From contig NZ_BSDE01000003.1 in assembly GCF_030268085.1 (NCBI RefSeq), forward strand, positions 620,001-684,000: DNA of 64,000 bases, read 5' to 3'. Shown here piece after piece: positions 7,418 to 15,295 of this stretch. How positions within the stretch are numbered: position 1 is the stretch's first letter; the number at the start of each line of letters is the position of its first letter. The notes under the pieces are model-generated. The model was not told the DNA's origin, ran no database searches, and saw only the letters and a list, made by a program, of their open reading frames with translations. The translations under genes were made by a program, and so were the position numbers. Source of the DNA: Geothrix limicola. GTDB lineage: Bacteria; Acidobacteriota; Holophagae; Holophagales; Holophagaceae.

Positions 7418-9475
7418 TCAGTGCTGCAGTTGTCCGTCGACCAGTTCGCAGAGGTCGATGGCTTCCATCTGGCCTTCGAGGCCCGCCACCTTGATGGCGT
7501 CTTCCATGTTCGTGAGGCAGAAGGGGCAGGCGGTGACGATGACGTTGGCGCCGGCCTCCTTGGCCATGTTGATGCGCACCACGCCCATGCGCTGCTCCTC
7601 TTCGGGCTCGAAGAAGAGGCCCAGACCCCCGCCGCCGCAGCAGAAGGAGCGGTCGCGGCAGGCGCCTTCCATTTCCACCCGCTTGATGCCGGGGATGGCG
7701 TCGAGGGCCGTGCGGGGCGCTTCATACATGCCGTTGTGGCGGCCCAGGTAGCAGGGGTCGTGGTAGGTGTAGGTGCGCGTTGTATCGGCCAGGGGGTTGA
7801 ACTTGAGCTTGCCGCTCTCCACGCCCGCGGCGATGACTTCGCTGATGTGCTCCACCGGTGGCAGGCCCGCGTAGTCGTTCTTGAGGGCGTTGTAGGCGTG
7901 GGGATCGCTGGTGACGATGCGCTTGGCCTGGGATTCGAGGATGGCTTCGGTGTTCTGTTCCTTCAGGCTCTGGAAGAGCATTTCCTCGCCGTAGCGCCGC
8001 ACCTCGTGGCCGCTGTCCTTCTCCTCCTTGCCCAGGGCCATGAAATCAATATCGGCCTTGGTGAGGATGCGGGCCGTGGCCTGGGCGATCTTCTGCATGC
8101 GGTCGTCGTAGGACGTCATGCTGTCCACGAAGTAGAGCGCTTCGGCGGTGTCGCCCTTTTCGAGCAGCTTCACGTCGACGCCTTCGCCCACGCCGGCGGC
8201 CCAGTCGGCCCGCTTCTTCTCCAGCTTGCCCCAGGGGTTGCCGCGCTTCTCGAGCGCGCTGAGGGGCTTCTGCAGGGACTGGGGCACCATGCCCTCATCC
8301 ACCATGCCGCGGCGCAGATCCACGATCTTGTCGATGTACTCGATGCCGATGGGACATTCCGCTTCGCAGGCGCCGCAGGTGGTGCAGGACCAGATTTCGT
8401 CCTCGCTGTAGATGCCGCCGATGAGGGGCTCGGACTGGCCGTCGGAGATCTGGCCCAAGGGATAGCGCTTGAAGGTGTGATCGCGGCCCTTGATGCTGAT
8501 GAAGCGCGGAGACAGGGGGCGCTTCACGCGGTTGGCGGGGCACTGGTCCGAACAGCGGCCACAGTCGGCGCAGCTGTAGAAATCCAGGATGTGCTTCCAG
8601 GTGAAATCCTCGAGCTTCTTCACGCCGAAGGATTTCAATTCGTCGAGTCCCTTGTCGTCCACGCCGTGGCGTACGGGCTTCACATTCCCGGGCCGCAACC
8701 GCATGAAGGCGACGTTGAACAGGGACGTGATGACGTGGAAGTGCTTGCCCATGGGCAGCAGGCAGAGGAAGTAGAAAAAGGTGAGGTCGTGGATGGCATA
8801 GCTGGCCAGGTTGAGTTTGGCCAGGGCCGGAATCGAGATCCCGGTGAACAGGTGCTGGAAGGCCCAGGCCAGCGTGAACGGAGCGGCGCCGCCGTGGGCA
8901 CCCGCCGCCAGGAGGCTGCCTTCGAAGGCGCTTTCCGACACCAGCAGGGTGCCGATCAGGCCCAGCACCAGCAGGGCTTCGCCCGTGTGGTCCTTGCCAA
9001 GTTCCTTGGGCACGGCGTAGCGGGCCGGGCGCACGATGCCGCGGCGATACGCCAGCACCACGACGGAGAGGAAGACCGCGGTGGCCGCGTAGTCCTTCGC
9101 CACGTTGTAGGCGGCGCCCAGGGAACCGCCGAAGCCCGGCAGGGTGAAGCGCTCCATGAAGCCCAGGAAGATGAGCTGGAAGGAGCGCAGGCCCAGCACC
9201 AGAAAGCCCAGGAAGAGGACGATGTGCAGCACGCCCGCCAGCATGTAGCGCGGGTGCCGCCACTGGGCCAGCCAGACCTTGAGCACGAGGATGGTGCGCG
9301 CGCCCAGGTTGTCGAAGCGGGGATCTGGCGCGGCCTTGAGGAGGGGCGCCATGCGACGCGCCATCATCCAGGTGAAGCAGATCACGCCCACCAGGGGGAT
9401 GAGCAGGAACAGCAGCCGGGCCGGCACCCCCGCCAGGGTTGCGGAGGCGGGTGAAAAAGGAGCCGTGAATGCCAT
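7418..9475 (-). CDS. Membrane Fe-S oxidoreductase, probable ETF:menaquinone oxidoreductase (EMO type)
   Basis: A 685-residue protein. The first 260 residues hold about five to six membrane spans with His residues (VLHIVLF, AIHDLTFF, KHFHVIT) suited to b-heme binding, like NarI/HdrE-type cytochromes. Next is a dicluster domain with two [4Fe-4S] motifs, CADCGRCSDQCP (about residue 300) and CTTCGACEAECP (about 363). The C-terminal third has the two CCG-type motifs (DPCYLGRHNG; FCCGGGG near 612, then TACPFC). This architecture matches the EMO family known from fatty-acid oxidisers such as Geobacter and Syntrophomonas-type bacteria, which links ETF to menaquinone. Its place between acd and etfBA strongly supports that role. 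Confidence 0.85.
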   Translation of the reverse strand: MAFTAPFSPASATLAGVPARLLFLLIPLVGVICFTWMMARRMAPLLKAAPDPRFDNLGARTILVLKVWLAQWRHPRYMLAGVLHIVLFLGFLVLGLRSFQLIFLGFMERFTLPGFGGSLGAAYNVAKDYAATAVFLSVVVLAYRRGIVRPARYAVPKELGKDHTGEALLVLGLIGTLLVSESAFEGSLLAAGAHGGAAPFTLAWAFQHLFTGISIPALAKLNLASYAIHDLTFFYFLCLLPMGKHFHVITSLFNVAFMRLRPGNVKPVRHGVDDKGLDELKSFGVKKLEDFTWKHILDFYSCADCGRCSDQCPANRVKRPLSPRFISIKGRDHTFKRYPLGQISDGQSEPLIGGIYSEDEIWSCTTCGACEAECPIGIEYIDKIVDLRRGMVDEGMVPQSLQKPLSALEKRGNPWGKLEKKRADWAAGVGEGVDVKLLEKGDTAEALYFVDSMTSYDDRMQKIAQATARILTKADIDFMALGKEEKDSGHEVRRYGEEMLFQSLKEQNTEAILESQAKRIVTSDPHAYNALKNDYAGLPPVEHISEVIAAGVESGKLKFNPLADTTRTYTYHDPCYLGRHNGMYEAPRTALDAIPGIKRVEMEGACRDRSFCCGGGGLGLFFEPEEEQRMGVVRINMAKEAGANVIVTACPFCLTNMEDAIKVAGLEGQMEAIDLCELVDGQLQH

Positions 9476-9496
9476 GAAGACCTCCGTGGAACCGCG

Positions 9497-11311
9497 CTAC
9501 TTGCCGCCGAAGGCATCTTCAGGGATGTCGTTGGCGATGCTGCTGGCGCCGAGGATGGCCTCCATGCGGCCCAGGGTCACGGGCAGCAGGTTGCGGGTGT
9601 AGAACTCGGCGCTCATGATCTGGCCCTCGTAGAAGGCGCTGTCCTTCTCCTTGGCGCCGGCCTGGAGGGCGGCGGCGGCGAGGTTGGCGCGCCACAGGAG
9701 CATCCAGGCCATGACCATGTCGCCCACCGCTTCCATGAAGGTGAAGGCGTGGGCCGAACCCGTCATGGGATCGGACTGCATGGTCGTGGTCATGTGCGTG
9801 GTGACGGTCTCCAGGCGGGCCAGGGCCGTGGCCAGGCGGGCTGCGACGGGGGCCGTGCGCGCCAGATCCTGTGCGTTGGAGATGGCCGACTTCATGGACG
9901 CGAAGAGATCCTGGATGGCCTGGCCATTGTTTTGGCTGAGCTTGCGGCCGATGAGATCGAGGGCCTGGATGCCGTTGGTGCCTTCGTAGATGGCGGTGAT
10001 GCGCACATCGCGCAGGAGCTGCTCGACCGGGAACTCGCGGCAGTAGCCGTAGCCGCCGTAGACCTGGACGCCCAGGCTGCAGACCTCGAAGGCACGCTCG
10101 GTCACGTAGCCCTTGGCGATGGGAATCAGCAGATCGATGAGGGCCTGGGTTCGCGCCTTCTCCTCGGCCTGGGTGGCCACGTGGTTGCGGTCCATGCAGT
10201 GGGAAACGAAGTAGCCGAGGCTGCGCATGCCTTCGACGTAGCACTTCATGGTCATGAGCATGCGGCGCACGTCGGGGTGCTGGATGATGGGCACCGAGGG
10301 GGCGCTCTTGTCCGCGCCCTTCAGCAGGTGGCGGCTCTGCACGCGGGTGCGCGCGTAGTTCACAGCGTAGAGGTACGAGGTGCTGGCGCAGGCCAGGCCC
10401 TCGCTTCCTACCATGAGGCGGGCCTCGTTCATCATCATGAACATGCCGCGCATGCCCTTGTTGGGCTCGCCCAGGAGGGTGCCGATGCACTGCCCCTTGC
10501 TGCCCAGGGAGAGGGAGCAGGTGGCGTTGCCGTGGATGCCCATCTTTTCTTCGATGCCCGTGCAGACGACATCATTGAATTCGCCCAGGCTGCCGTCGTC
10601 GTTCACCCGGAACTTGGGCACGAGGAACATGGAGATGCCGGCGGTTCCGGCGGGGGCGCCTTCGATGCGGGCCAGCACGGGATGGATGATGTTGGGTACG
10701 AGGTCGTGTTCGCCCGCGGAGATGAAGATCTTGTTGCCGGTGATGGAGTAGGTGCCATCCGGATTCGGGGTGGCTGTGGCGCTCAGGGCACCCACGTCAG
10801 AACCCGCCTCGGCTTCGGTGAGCAGCATGGTGCCGCACCATTCGCCGCTGTAGAGCTTCTGGAGGTAGAGCTCCTTCTGCTTGTCCGTGCCCAGTTTTTC
10901 CACCAGCTTGCCCGCGCCGTGGGTGAGGCCCGCGGTGAGCATGAAGGCGAAGTTGGCGCCCATGAGGTAGTCCGTGGCGGCGCTGGCGACGGTGTGGGGC
11001 ATGCCCTGGCCGCCCCACTCGGCGTCATCGCTCATGGCCAGCCACTCGCCGTCCACCAGGGCCTTCCAGGCCTTGTGGAAGGAGGTGGGCATGGTGACGG
11101 CGCCGTTCGCGAAATGGGCACCGATGCGGTCTCCATCCACCTGGGTGGGGAGGATTTCTTTCACCGCCAGGTTCCTGGCTTCCGAAACGATGAGATCGAC
11201 AGCCTTGCGGTTGAAGTCGGCGAAGGGCTTGTGCTTGGCGAGTTCTTCGACCTTCAACTGCTCGTAGAGGACGAAGTCGATGTCGCGGCGGTCAGCCAGA
11301 ATCTGGGCCAT
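9497..11311 (-). CDS. Acyl-CoA dehydrogenase, ~600-aa class, probable butyryl-CoA dehydrogenase
   Basis: A 604-residue acyl-CoA dehydrogenase. The core shows [13 protein letters not shown] (FAD/substrate loop), [19 protein letters not shown] and [18 protein letters not shown]. The Glu in YEGTN is the position of the catalytic base in short- and medium-chain enzymes. A roughly 120-residue C-terminal extension, as in the larger DmdC/FadE-like class, follows. Operon position between the crotonyl-CoA-forming genes and the ETF/EMO genes indicates that the substrate pair is crotonyl-CoA/butyryl-CoA, but chain-length specificity cannot be read from sequence. Length (about 600 rather than 380) differs from clostridial Bcd. 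Start ATG at 11311, with only 21 nt to the emo gene. Confidence 0.88.
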   Translation of the reverse strand: MAQILADRRDIDFVLYEQLKVEELAKHKPFADFNRKAVDLIVSEARNLAVKEILPTQVDGDRIGAHFANGAVTMPTSFHKAWKALVDGEWLAMSDDAEWGGQGMPHTVASAATDYLMGANFAFMLTAGLTHGAGKLVEKLGTDKQKELYLQKLYSGEWCGTMLLTEAEAGSDVGALSATATPNPDGTYSITGNKIFISAGEHDLVPNIIHPVLARIEGAPAGTAGISMFLVPKFRVNDDGSLGEFNDVVCTGIEEKMGIHGNATCSLSLGSKGQCIGTLLGEPNKGMRGMFMMMNEARLMVGSEGLACASTSYLYAVNYARTRVQSRHLLKGADKSAPSVPIIQHPDVRRMLMTMKCYVEGMRSLGYFVSHCMDRNHVATQAEEKARTQALIDLLIPIAKGYVTERAFEVCSLGVQVYGGYGYCREFPVEQLLRDVRITAIYEGTNGIQALDLIGRKLSQNNGQAIQDLFASMKSAISNAQDLARTAPVAARLATALARLETVTTHMTTTMQSDPMTGSAHAFTFMEAVGDMVMAWMLLWRANLAAAALQAGAKEKDSAFYEGQIMSAEFYTRNLLPVTLGRMEAILGASSIANDIPEDAFGGK

Positions 11312-11334
11312 GGGGGCCTCCGTGGGATCCGGGG

Positions 11335-11366
11335 ATCAGGACGCGCCGGGACCGGCGCGTCCTGAT
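11335..11366. other. Strong intercistronic hairpin between sucD and the acyl-CoA dehydrogenase gene
   Basis: Positions 11335-11349 are perfectly complementary to 11352-11366, giving a stem of about 14 bp. No T-run follows on either strand, so it is not a standard terminator. It may partially stop transcription or block 3' exonucleases, making expression of the pathway genes differ from that of the electron-transfer genes. Confidence 0.6.
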
Positions 11367-11394
11367 GTGAGTGGTTTCGGTGAAAGCGTGCGGT

Positions 11395-12750
11395 CTAGGC
11401 GAAGGTGGGCTTGGCCTTGGGAGCAGAGCCCTTCTTCTTGGGGATGGAGGCGATGCGCGTGACGTTCAGGAGGTGCTTGTAGGTGAAGTTCTCGGAGATG
11501 GAATTGCCGCCCCAGCTGCCGCAGCCCAGGGTGTTGGTGAAGGCCAGGCCGCCTTCGACCGAACCGCCGGCGGTGGTGGCGCAGGGGGCGTTCACGATGA
11601 CGCGGGAAACGGGGAGTCGGCTGCCGGCCTTGGCGATGTGCTCCTGGTTGTTGGAATGAATGCCGGCCGTGTGGCCGCTGCCTTCCAACAGCAGGTTGGC
11701 GGTGGCGATCTGGATGGCCTCGTCGATGTTCTTGTAGCTGAAGGCCGCCAGCACGGGGCACATCTTTTCTTTGCAGATGATGTCGGCCGCGCCAATACCC
11801 TTGGCCTCGAGCACGAGCACCTTGATGCCTTCGGGAATGGTGATGCCGGCCTTGGCGGCGATGAAATTCACGGACTGACCCACGGTGTCGCGCGCCAGGG
11901 CGCCGTTCTCGAAGATGGCATCCACCACCATCTGGCGTTCGGATTCCGGCACGATGTAGGCGCCCTGAGCCACGAAGGCGGCCAAGACTTCGGCCCGGTC
12001 ATCCTCGTGATAGATGAAGGACTGCTCGCCCGAGCAGATGATGCCGTTGTCGAACTTGCGGCCCGTGACCACCTTGAGGGCGGCATCCTGGTAATCGATC
12101 TGGCGATCGAGGATGACCTGGACGTTGCCGGCGCCCACGCCGAAAGAGGGCTTTCCGGAGGAGTAGGCGGACTTGACCATGGCCATGCCGCCCGTGGCCA
12201 CCACCACGTCGCAGGTCTTCATGAGCTCCTGGGTCTTCGCCACGGAGGGATCTTCGATGACCTGGACGAGGCCCTCGGGAAGGTTGAACTTCTCCAGGGC
12301 CTGGTTGATGAGGTGCACGGTGAGACCGGAGCACTGCTTGGCGCTCGGGTGGGGCGCGATGATGATGGCGTTCTTGGTCTTGAGGGCGAACATGATCTTG
12401 GACATGGGGGTCACGACGGGGTTGGTGGAAGGCGTGATGCCCGCCACCACGCCGATGGCCTTGCCGATCTCCACCAGGTTCGTCTTTTCATCCACGCGCA
12501 GGATGCCCATGGACTTCTTGTCCTTCAGGTCATGCCAGACGCCCGTGGACTTACCGAGGCACTTGGCGATCTTGTCTTCGACGGTACCCATGCCCGTCTC
12601 CTCGACGGCCAGCTTGGACAGCATCTCGGCGTTGTCGTAAACCACCTGGGCGACGGTCTGCACGATCTCGTCCACTTGCTCCTGATTGAAATTCTTCTCG
12701 AAAATGGCCTGAGCCTTGCGAGCCTTGGCAACCATGCTCTTGATTTCCAT
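11395..12750 (-). CDS. sucD: CoA-acylating succinate semialdehyde dehydrogenase (SucD type)
   Basis: 451 residues from ATG at 12750, which has a perfect AGGAGG about eight bases upstream; the open frame extends further upstream to 12987, but that part is the antisense of 4hbD. CoA-dependent aldehyde dehydrogenase fold: GITPSTNPVVTPMSK (NAD site region), SFGVGAGNV, and the catalytic Cys239 in FDNGIICSGEQS. Its length and sequence style are close to Clostridium kluyveri/Porphyromonas SucD and also to the aldehyde half of AdhE. Reaction: succinyl-CoA + NAD(P)H to succinate semialdehyde + CoA. Substrate is assigned from the neighbouring 4-hydroxybutyrate genes; acetaldehyde/butyraldehyde specificity is the alternative. 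A Lys-rich tail (KKKGSAPKAKP) is unusual. Confidence 0.88.
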   Translation of the reverse strand: MEIKSMVAKARKAQAIFEKNFNQEQVDEIVQTVAQVVYDNAEMLSKLAVEETGMGTVEDKIAKCLGKSTGVWHDLKDKKSMGILRVDEKTNLVEIGKAIGVVAGITPSTNPVVTPMSKIMFALKTKNAIIIAPHPSAKQCSGLTVHLINQALEKFNLPEGLVQVIEDPSVAKTQELMKTCDVVVATGGMAMVKSAYSSGKPSFGVGAGNVQVILDRQIDYQDAALKVVTGRKFDNGIICSGEQSFIYHEDDRAEVLAAFVAQGAYIVPESERQMVVDAIFENGALARDTVGQSVNFIAAKAGITIPEGIKVLVLEAKGIGAADIICKEKMCPVLAAFSYKNIDEAIQIATANLLLEGSGHTAGIHSNNQEHIAKAGSRLPVSRVIVNAPCATTAGGSVEGGLAFTNTLGCGSWGGNSISENFTYKHLLNVTRIASIPKKKGSAPKAKPTFA

Positions 12751-12779
12751 GGATTCATCCTCCTTTGCGGGTGATGCGG

Positions 12780-13895
12780 TTAAAAAAGGGATTGGTAGAT
12801 GTCGCGGATCTCGTCTCGAGTCAGCGCGACGTAGTTGTTGGCCAGCAGCCGTCCCTGCTTCTGCATGACGGTGTCGGCGAAGGTCTCGATTTCTTCGCGC
12901 TTCATGCCGTAGAAGCGCAGGTTGTTCTTCTGGAGGAGCTGGCCGAAGAGCAGGTCCAGCCGGTCGTACACGCTGTCCTGGCCGCAATGGAGGAGGCCCG
13001 CCAGCAGGGCGTTCAACTCCTGGATGCGGCCCTGAGGCTGCTTGGCCTGGTAGCGCTTGAAGACGGCCGTGAAGAACTGGTAGTTCGCCTCGCCGTGAGG
13101 CACGTGATAGGTCCCGCCCAGCGGGTAGGAAAGCGCATGCACGGCGCCCACGCCCGTATTCCCGAAGGCGATGCCCGCGAAGTTGCTGGCCATCAGCATG
13201 TCTTCCAGGCGCTGGAAACGGTACTCGGGGCCTTCGGCCACGATGCGGCTGAACACATCGAGAATCAGCTCGACGGCGGCCTTGGCGTAGAGCTGGGTGT
13301 AGGGGTTGGACTTCGGCGAAACGTAGGATTCCACCGCATGGATGAAGGCGTCGATGGCGCTGTAAGTGTAGAACTTGAAGGGCAGGCCCTTGAGCAGTTC
13401 CGGGATGATCACGGCGTCGTCGGCCAGGATGGCGTCGTCCGCCAGGCCCATCTTGGTGTGCTTGGAGGTGATCTCGGCGATGGAGAGGTTGGTGACTTCG
13501 CTGCCGGTACCGCAGGTGGTGGGAAGGATGACCAGCTGCTTGGCCTTGACGATGGGGATGGTGCGGTCGAAGGCCTGCACGACGTCTTCGAGGCCTTCGA
13601 GCACGAAGAGCTTGGCGATGTCGATGACCGTGCCGCCGCCCACGGCGATCACGCGGTCGAAGACCAGGCCCTTCACGTCGCCGAGGATGCTGTTCATCAT
13701 CACATCCGAAGGCTCGCCGGCGCCGTAGTGTTCCTGCATGACGACGTGGCAGCGCAGGTCCAGCGCCTTCATGAAGGGAGCGTGAAGGAACTCGTGAGTG
13801 ATGACCAGGTCACGCTCGGAGAGCTGGAAGGCTTCGGCGAAGGCCGCGAAGGTATCGAAGCGGCTGAGCCGGGTCTTGAGAGAGAAGAGCTGCAT
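12780..13895 (-). CDS. 4hbD: Iron-containing alcohol dehydrogenase, 4-hydroxybutyrate dehydrogenase
   Basis: 371 residues from ATG at 13895 (MQLFSLKTRLSRFDTF), the same length as clostridial 4HbD. Family III metal-dependent alcohol dehydrogenase: VIAVGGGTVIDIAKLF (nucleotide loop), PTTCGTGSEVT, and metal-ligand His residues in DAFIHAVESY, GAVHALSYPLGGTYHVPHGEAN. It would reduce succinate semialdehyde to 4-hydroxybutyrate with NADH. The gene starts 1 nt after the stop of the CoA-transferase gene and is followed by sucD after 29 nt, forming the expected pathway block. Substrate inferred from context; the metal site and fold are directly visible. Confidence 0.88.
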   Translation of the reverse strand: MQLFSLKTRLSRFDTFAAFAEAFQLSERDLVITHEFLHAPFMKALDLRCHVVMQEHYGAGEPSDVMMNSILGDVKGLVFDRVIAVGGGTVIDIAKLFVLEGLEDVVQAFDRTIPIVKAKQLVILPTTCGTGSEVTNLSIAEITSKHTKMGLADDAILADDAVIIPELLKGLPFKFYTYSAIDAFIHAVESYVSPKSNPYTQLYAKAAVELILDVFSRIVAEGPEYRFQRLEDMLMASNFAGIAFGNTGVGAVHALSYPLGGTYHVPHGEANYQFFTAVFKRYQAKQPQGRIQELNALLAGLLHCGQDSVYDRLDLLFGQLLQKNNLRFYGMKREEIETFADTVMQKQGRLLANNYVALTRDEIRDIYQSLF

Positions 13896-13896
13896 A

Positions 13897-15210
13897 TCAG
13901 ACTCCGACGGCGCACTGGACGGGTGCGAAACGGCGATCGAATTCTTCGCGCAGGCCGGCCCTGAAGGAGGGGTGCGCGATATTGATGAGGCTCTGGGCGC
14001 GCTGCTTGAGCGTGCGGCCCTTGAGGTGGGCGATGCCGAATTCGGTGACGATGTAGTCCACGTCGTTCCGCGAGGTGGAGACGGCCGCACCGGTGGCGAG
14101 GAAGGGCACGATGCGCGATACCTTGCCCCCCGCCGCCGTGGAGGGCACCGCGATGATCGACTTGCCCTCGAGGGCCATGCTGGCGCCGCGAACGAAGTCC
14201 ACCTGGCCGCCCACGCCGCTGAACTGCCTGAGCCCGATGGATTCCGAACCCACCTGACCCATGAGGTCCACTTCGATGCAGGAGTTGATGGAGACCATCT
14301 TGTTGTTCTGCATGATGACCGTGGGGTGGTTCACATAGTCCACGGGGAAGAGCTTGACCTTCGGGTGATGGTTCACGAAGTCGTAGAGGCGTTGGCTGCC
14401 CATGAGGAAGGTCGACACCAGTTCGCCCTTGTGGATGGACTTGCGGCTGCCGTTCACGACGCCCAGTTCCACCAGGTCGATGAGGCCATCCGAGAACATC
14501 TCGGAATGGATGCCCAGATCCTTCTTGTCCTTGAGGAACATCAGGACGGCATCGGGAATGGCGCCGATGCCCAGCTGGAGGGTCGAGCCGTCCTCGATGA
14601 GGGTGGCGCAGTACTCGCCCAGCCGCCTTTCTGTTTCGCCGATCTTGGGCAGGGGCAGTTCAAGGATGGGGTTGGACGTCTCGACGATGTGGGTGAGCTT
14701 GGAGACATGGATGAGGTTGTCGCCGCCGATGAAGGGCATGCGGTCGTTGGCCTCGGCGATGACGATCTTGGCCCGGTCCGCGGCGGGCTTGGTGTAGTCG
14801 CAGGACACGCCGAAGCTGCAGAAGCCGTTGGCGTCGGGCCGGGTCACCTGGATGGCGGCCACGGACACCGGCAGCTGTTTCCTGAAGAGGCCTGGGAACT
14901 CGTGGAAGTAGCAGGGCGTGTAGTCGCCGCGTCCCTCCTCCACGGCTTTCCGGTTGTTGCTGCCCAGGAAGATGCCGTTGAAGCGGAAGTGCTCCTCCAG
15001 GCCCTCGTCGAGGTAGCCTCCATCGCCCAGGCAGAGCATGTGGACCATCTCCACCTTGTGGAACCGATCCTTCTGGGCCACCAGGGCCTTCAGGAGTTCC
15101 TGGGGGGCGCCTGCGGCGTGGCCCACCACGACCCGGTCACCGCTCTTGATGACCCGAACGGCGGCTTCCGCGGTGGTCAGTTTCTCCCGGTAGATCCTTT
15201 GCCAATCCAT
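13897..15210 (-). CDS. abfT: 4-hydroxybutyrate CoA-transferase
   Basis: 437 residues, almost exactly the length of Clostridium aminobutyricum AbfT (438). It belongs to the acetyl-CoA hydrolase/transferase (class I) family. The covalent-intermediate glutamate is Glu237 in LGIHSEMFSDG, matching the AbfT active-site Glu within one residue. Other signatures are NGFCSFGVSCDYT, LQLGIGAIPDAV and GVGGQVDFVRGA. It activates 4-hydroxybutyrate by moving CoA from acetyl-CoA or butyryl-CoA. In this operon butyryl-CoA could be the donor, releasing butyrate and closing the cycle; that is inference. Start ATG 15210 has GGAGAAG upstream. Confidence 0.9.
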   Translation of the reverse strand: MDWQRIYREKLTTAEAAVRVIKSGDRVVVGHAAGAPQELLKALVAQKDRFHKVEMVHMLCLGDGGYLDEGLEEHFRFNGIFLGSNNRKAVEEGRGDYTPCYFHEFPGLFRKQLPVSVAAIQVTRPDANGFCSFGVSCDYTKPAADRAKIVIAEANDRMPFIGGDNLIHVSKLTHIVETSNPILELPLPKIGETERRLGEYCATLIEDGSTLQLGIGAIPDAVLMFLKDKKDLGIHSEMFSDGLIDLVELGVVNGSRKSIHKGELVSTFLMGSQRLYDFVNHHPKVKLFPVDYVNHPTVIMQNNKMVSINSCIEVDLMGQVGSESIGLRQFSGVGGQVDFVRGASMALEGKSIIAVPSTAAGGKVSRIVPFLATGAAVSTSRNDVDYIVTEFGIAHLKGRTLKQRAQSLINIAHPSFRAGLREEFDRRFAPVQCAVGV

Positions 15211-15295
15211 GACTTCTCCTTCCGCCCCGGAAAGGGCAGCCTGCCTTCAGCCGGGGCCTTCGCCGCGCGGCCTTTCGTGACGGCCTGGTTGAGGC

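Noticed and set aside
7397-11365. Two long plus-strand frames of 685 and 538 codons
   Set aside because: They are shadows of the membrane Fe-S oxidoreductase and acyl-CoA dehydrogenase genes; composition is dominated by Gly, Ala, His and Val without any motif.
12751-12987. Upstream extension of the sucD frame
   Set aside because: The extra 79 codons overlap 4hbD antisense-like sequence with Arg/Pro/His bias; the AGGAGG before 12750 fixes the start.
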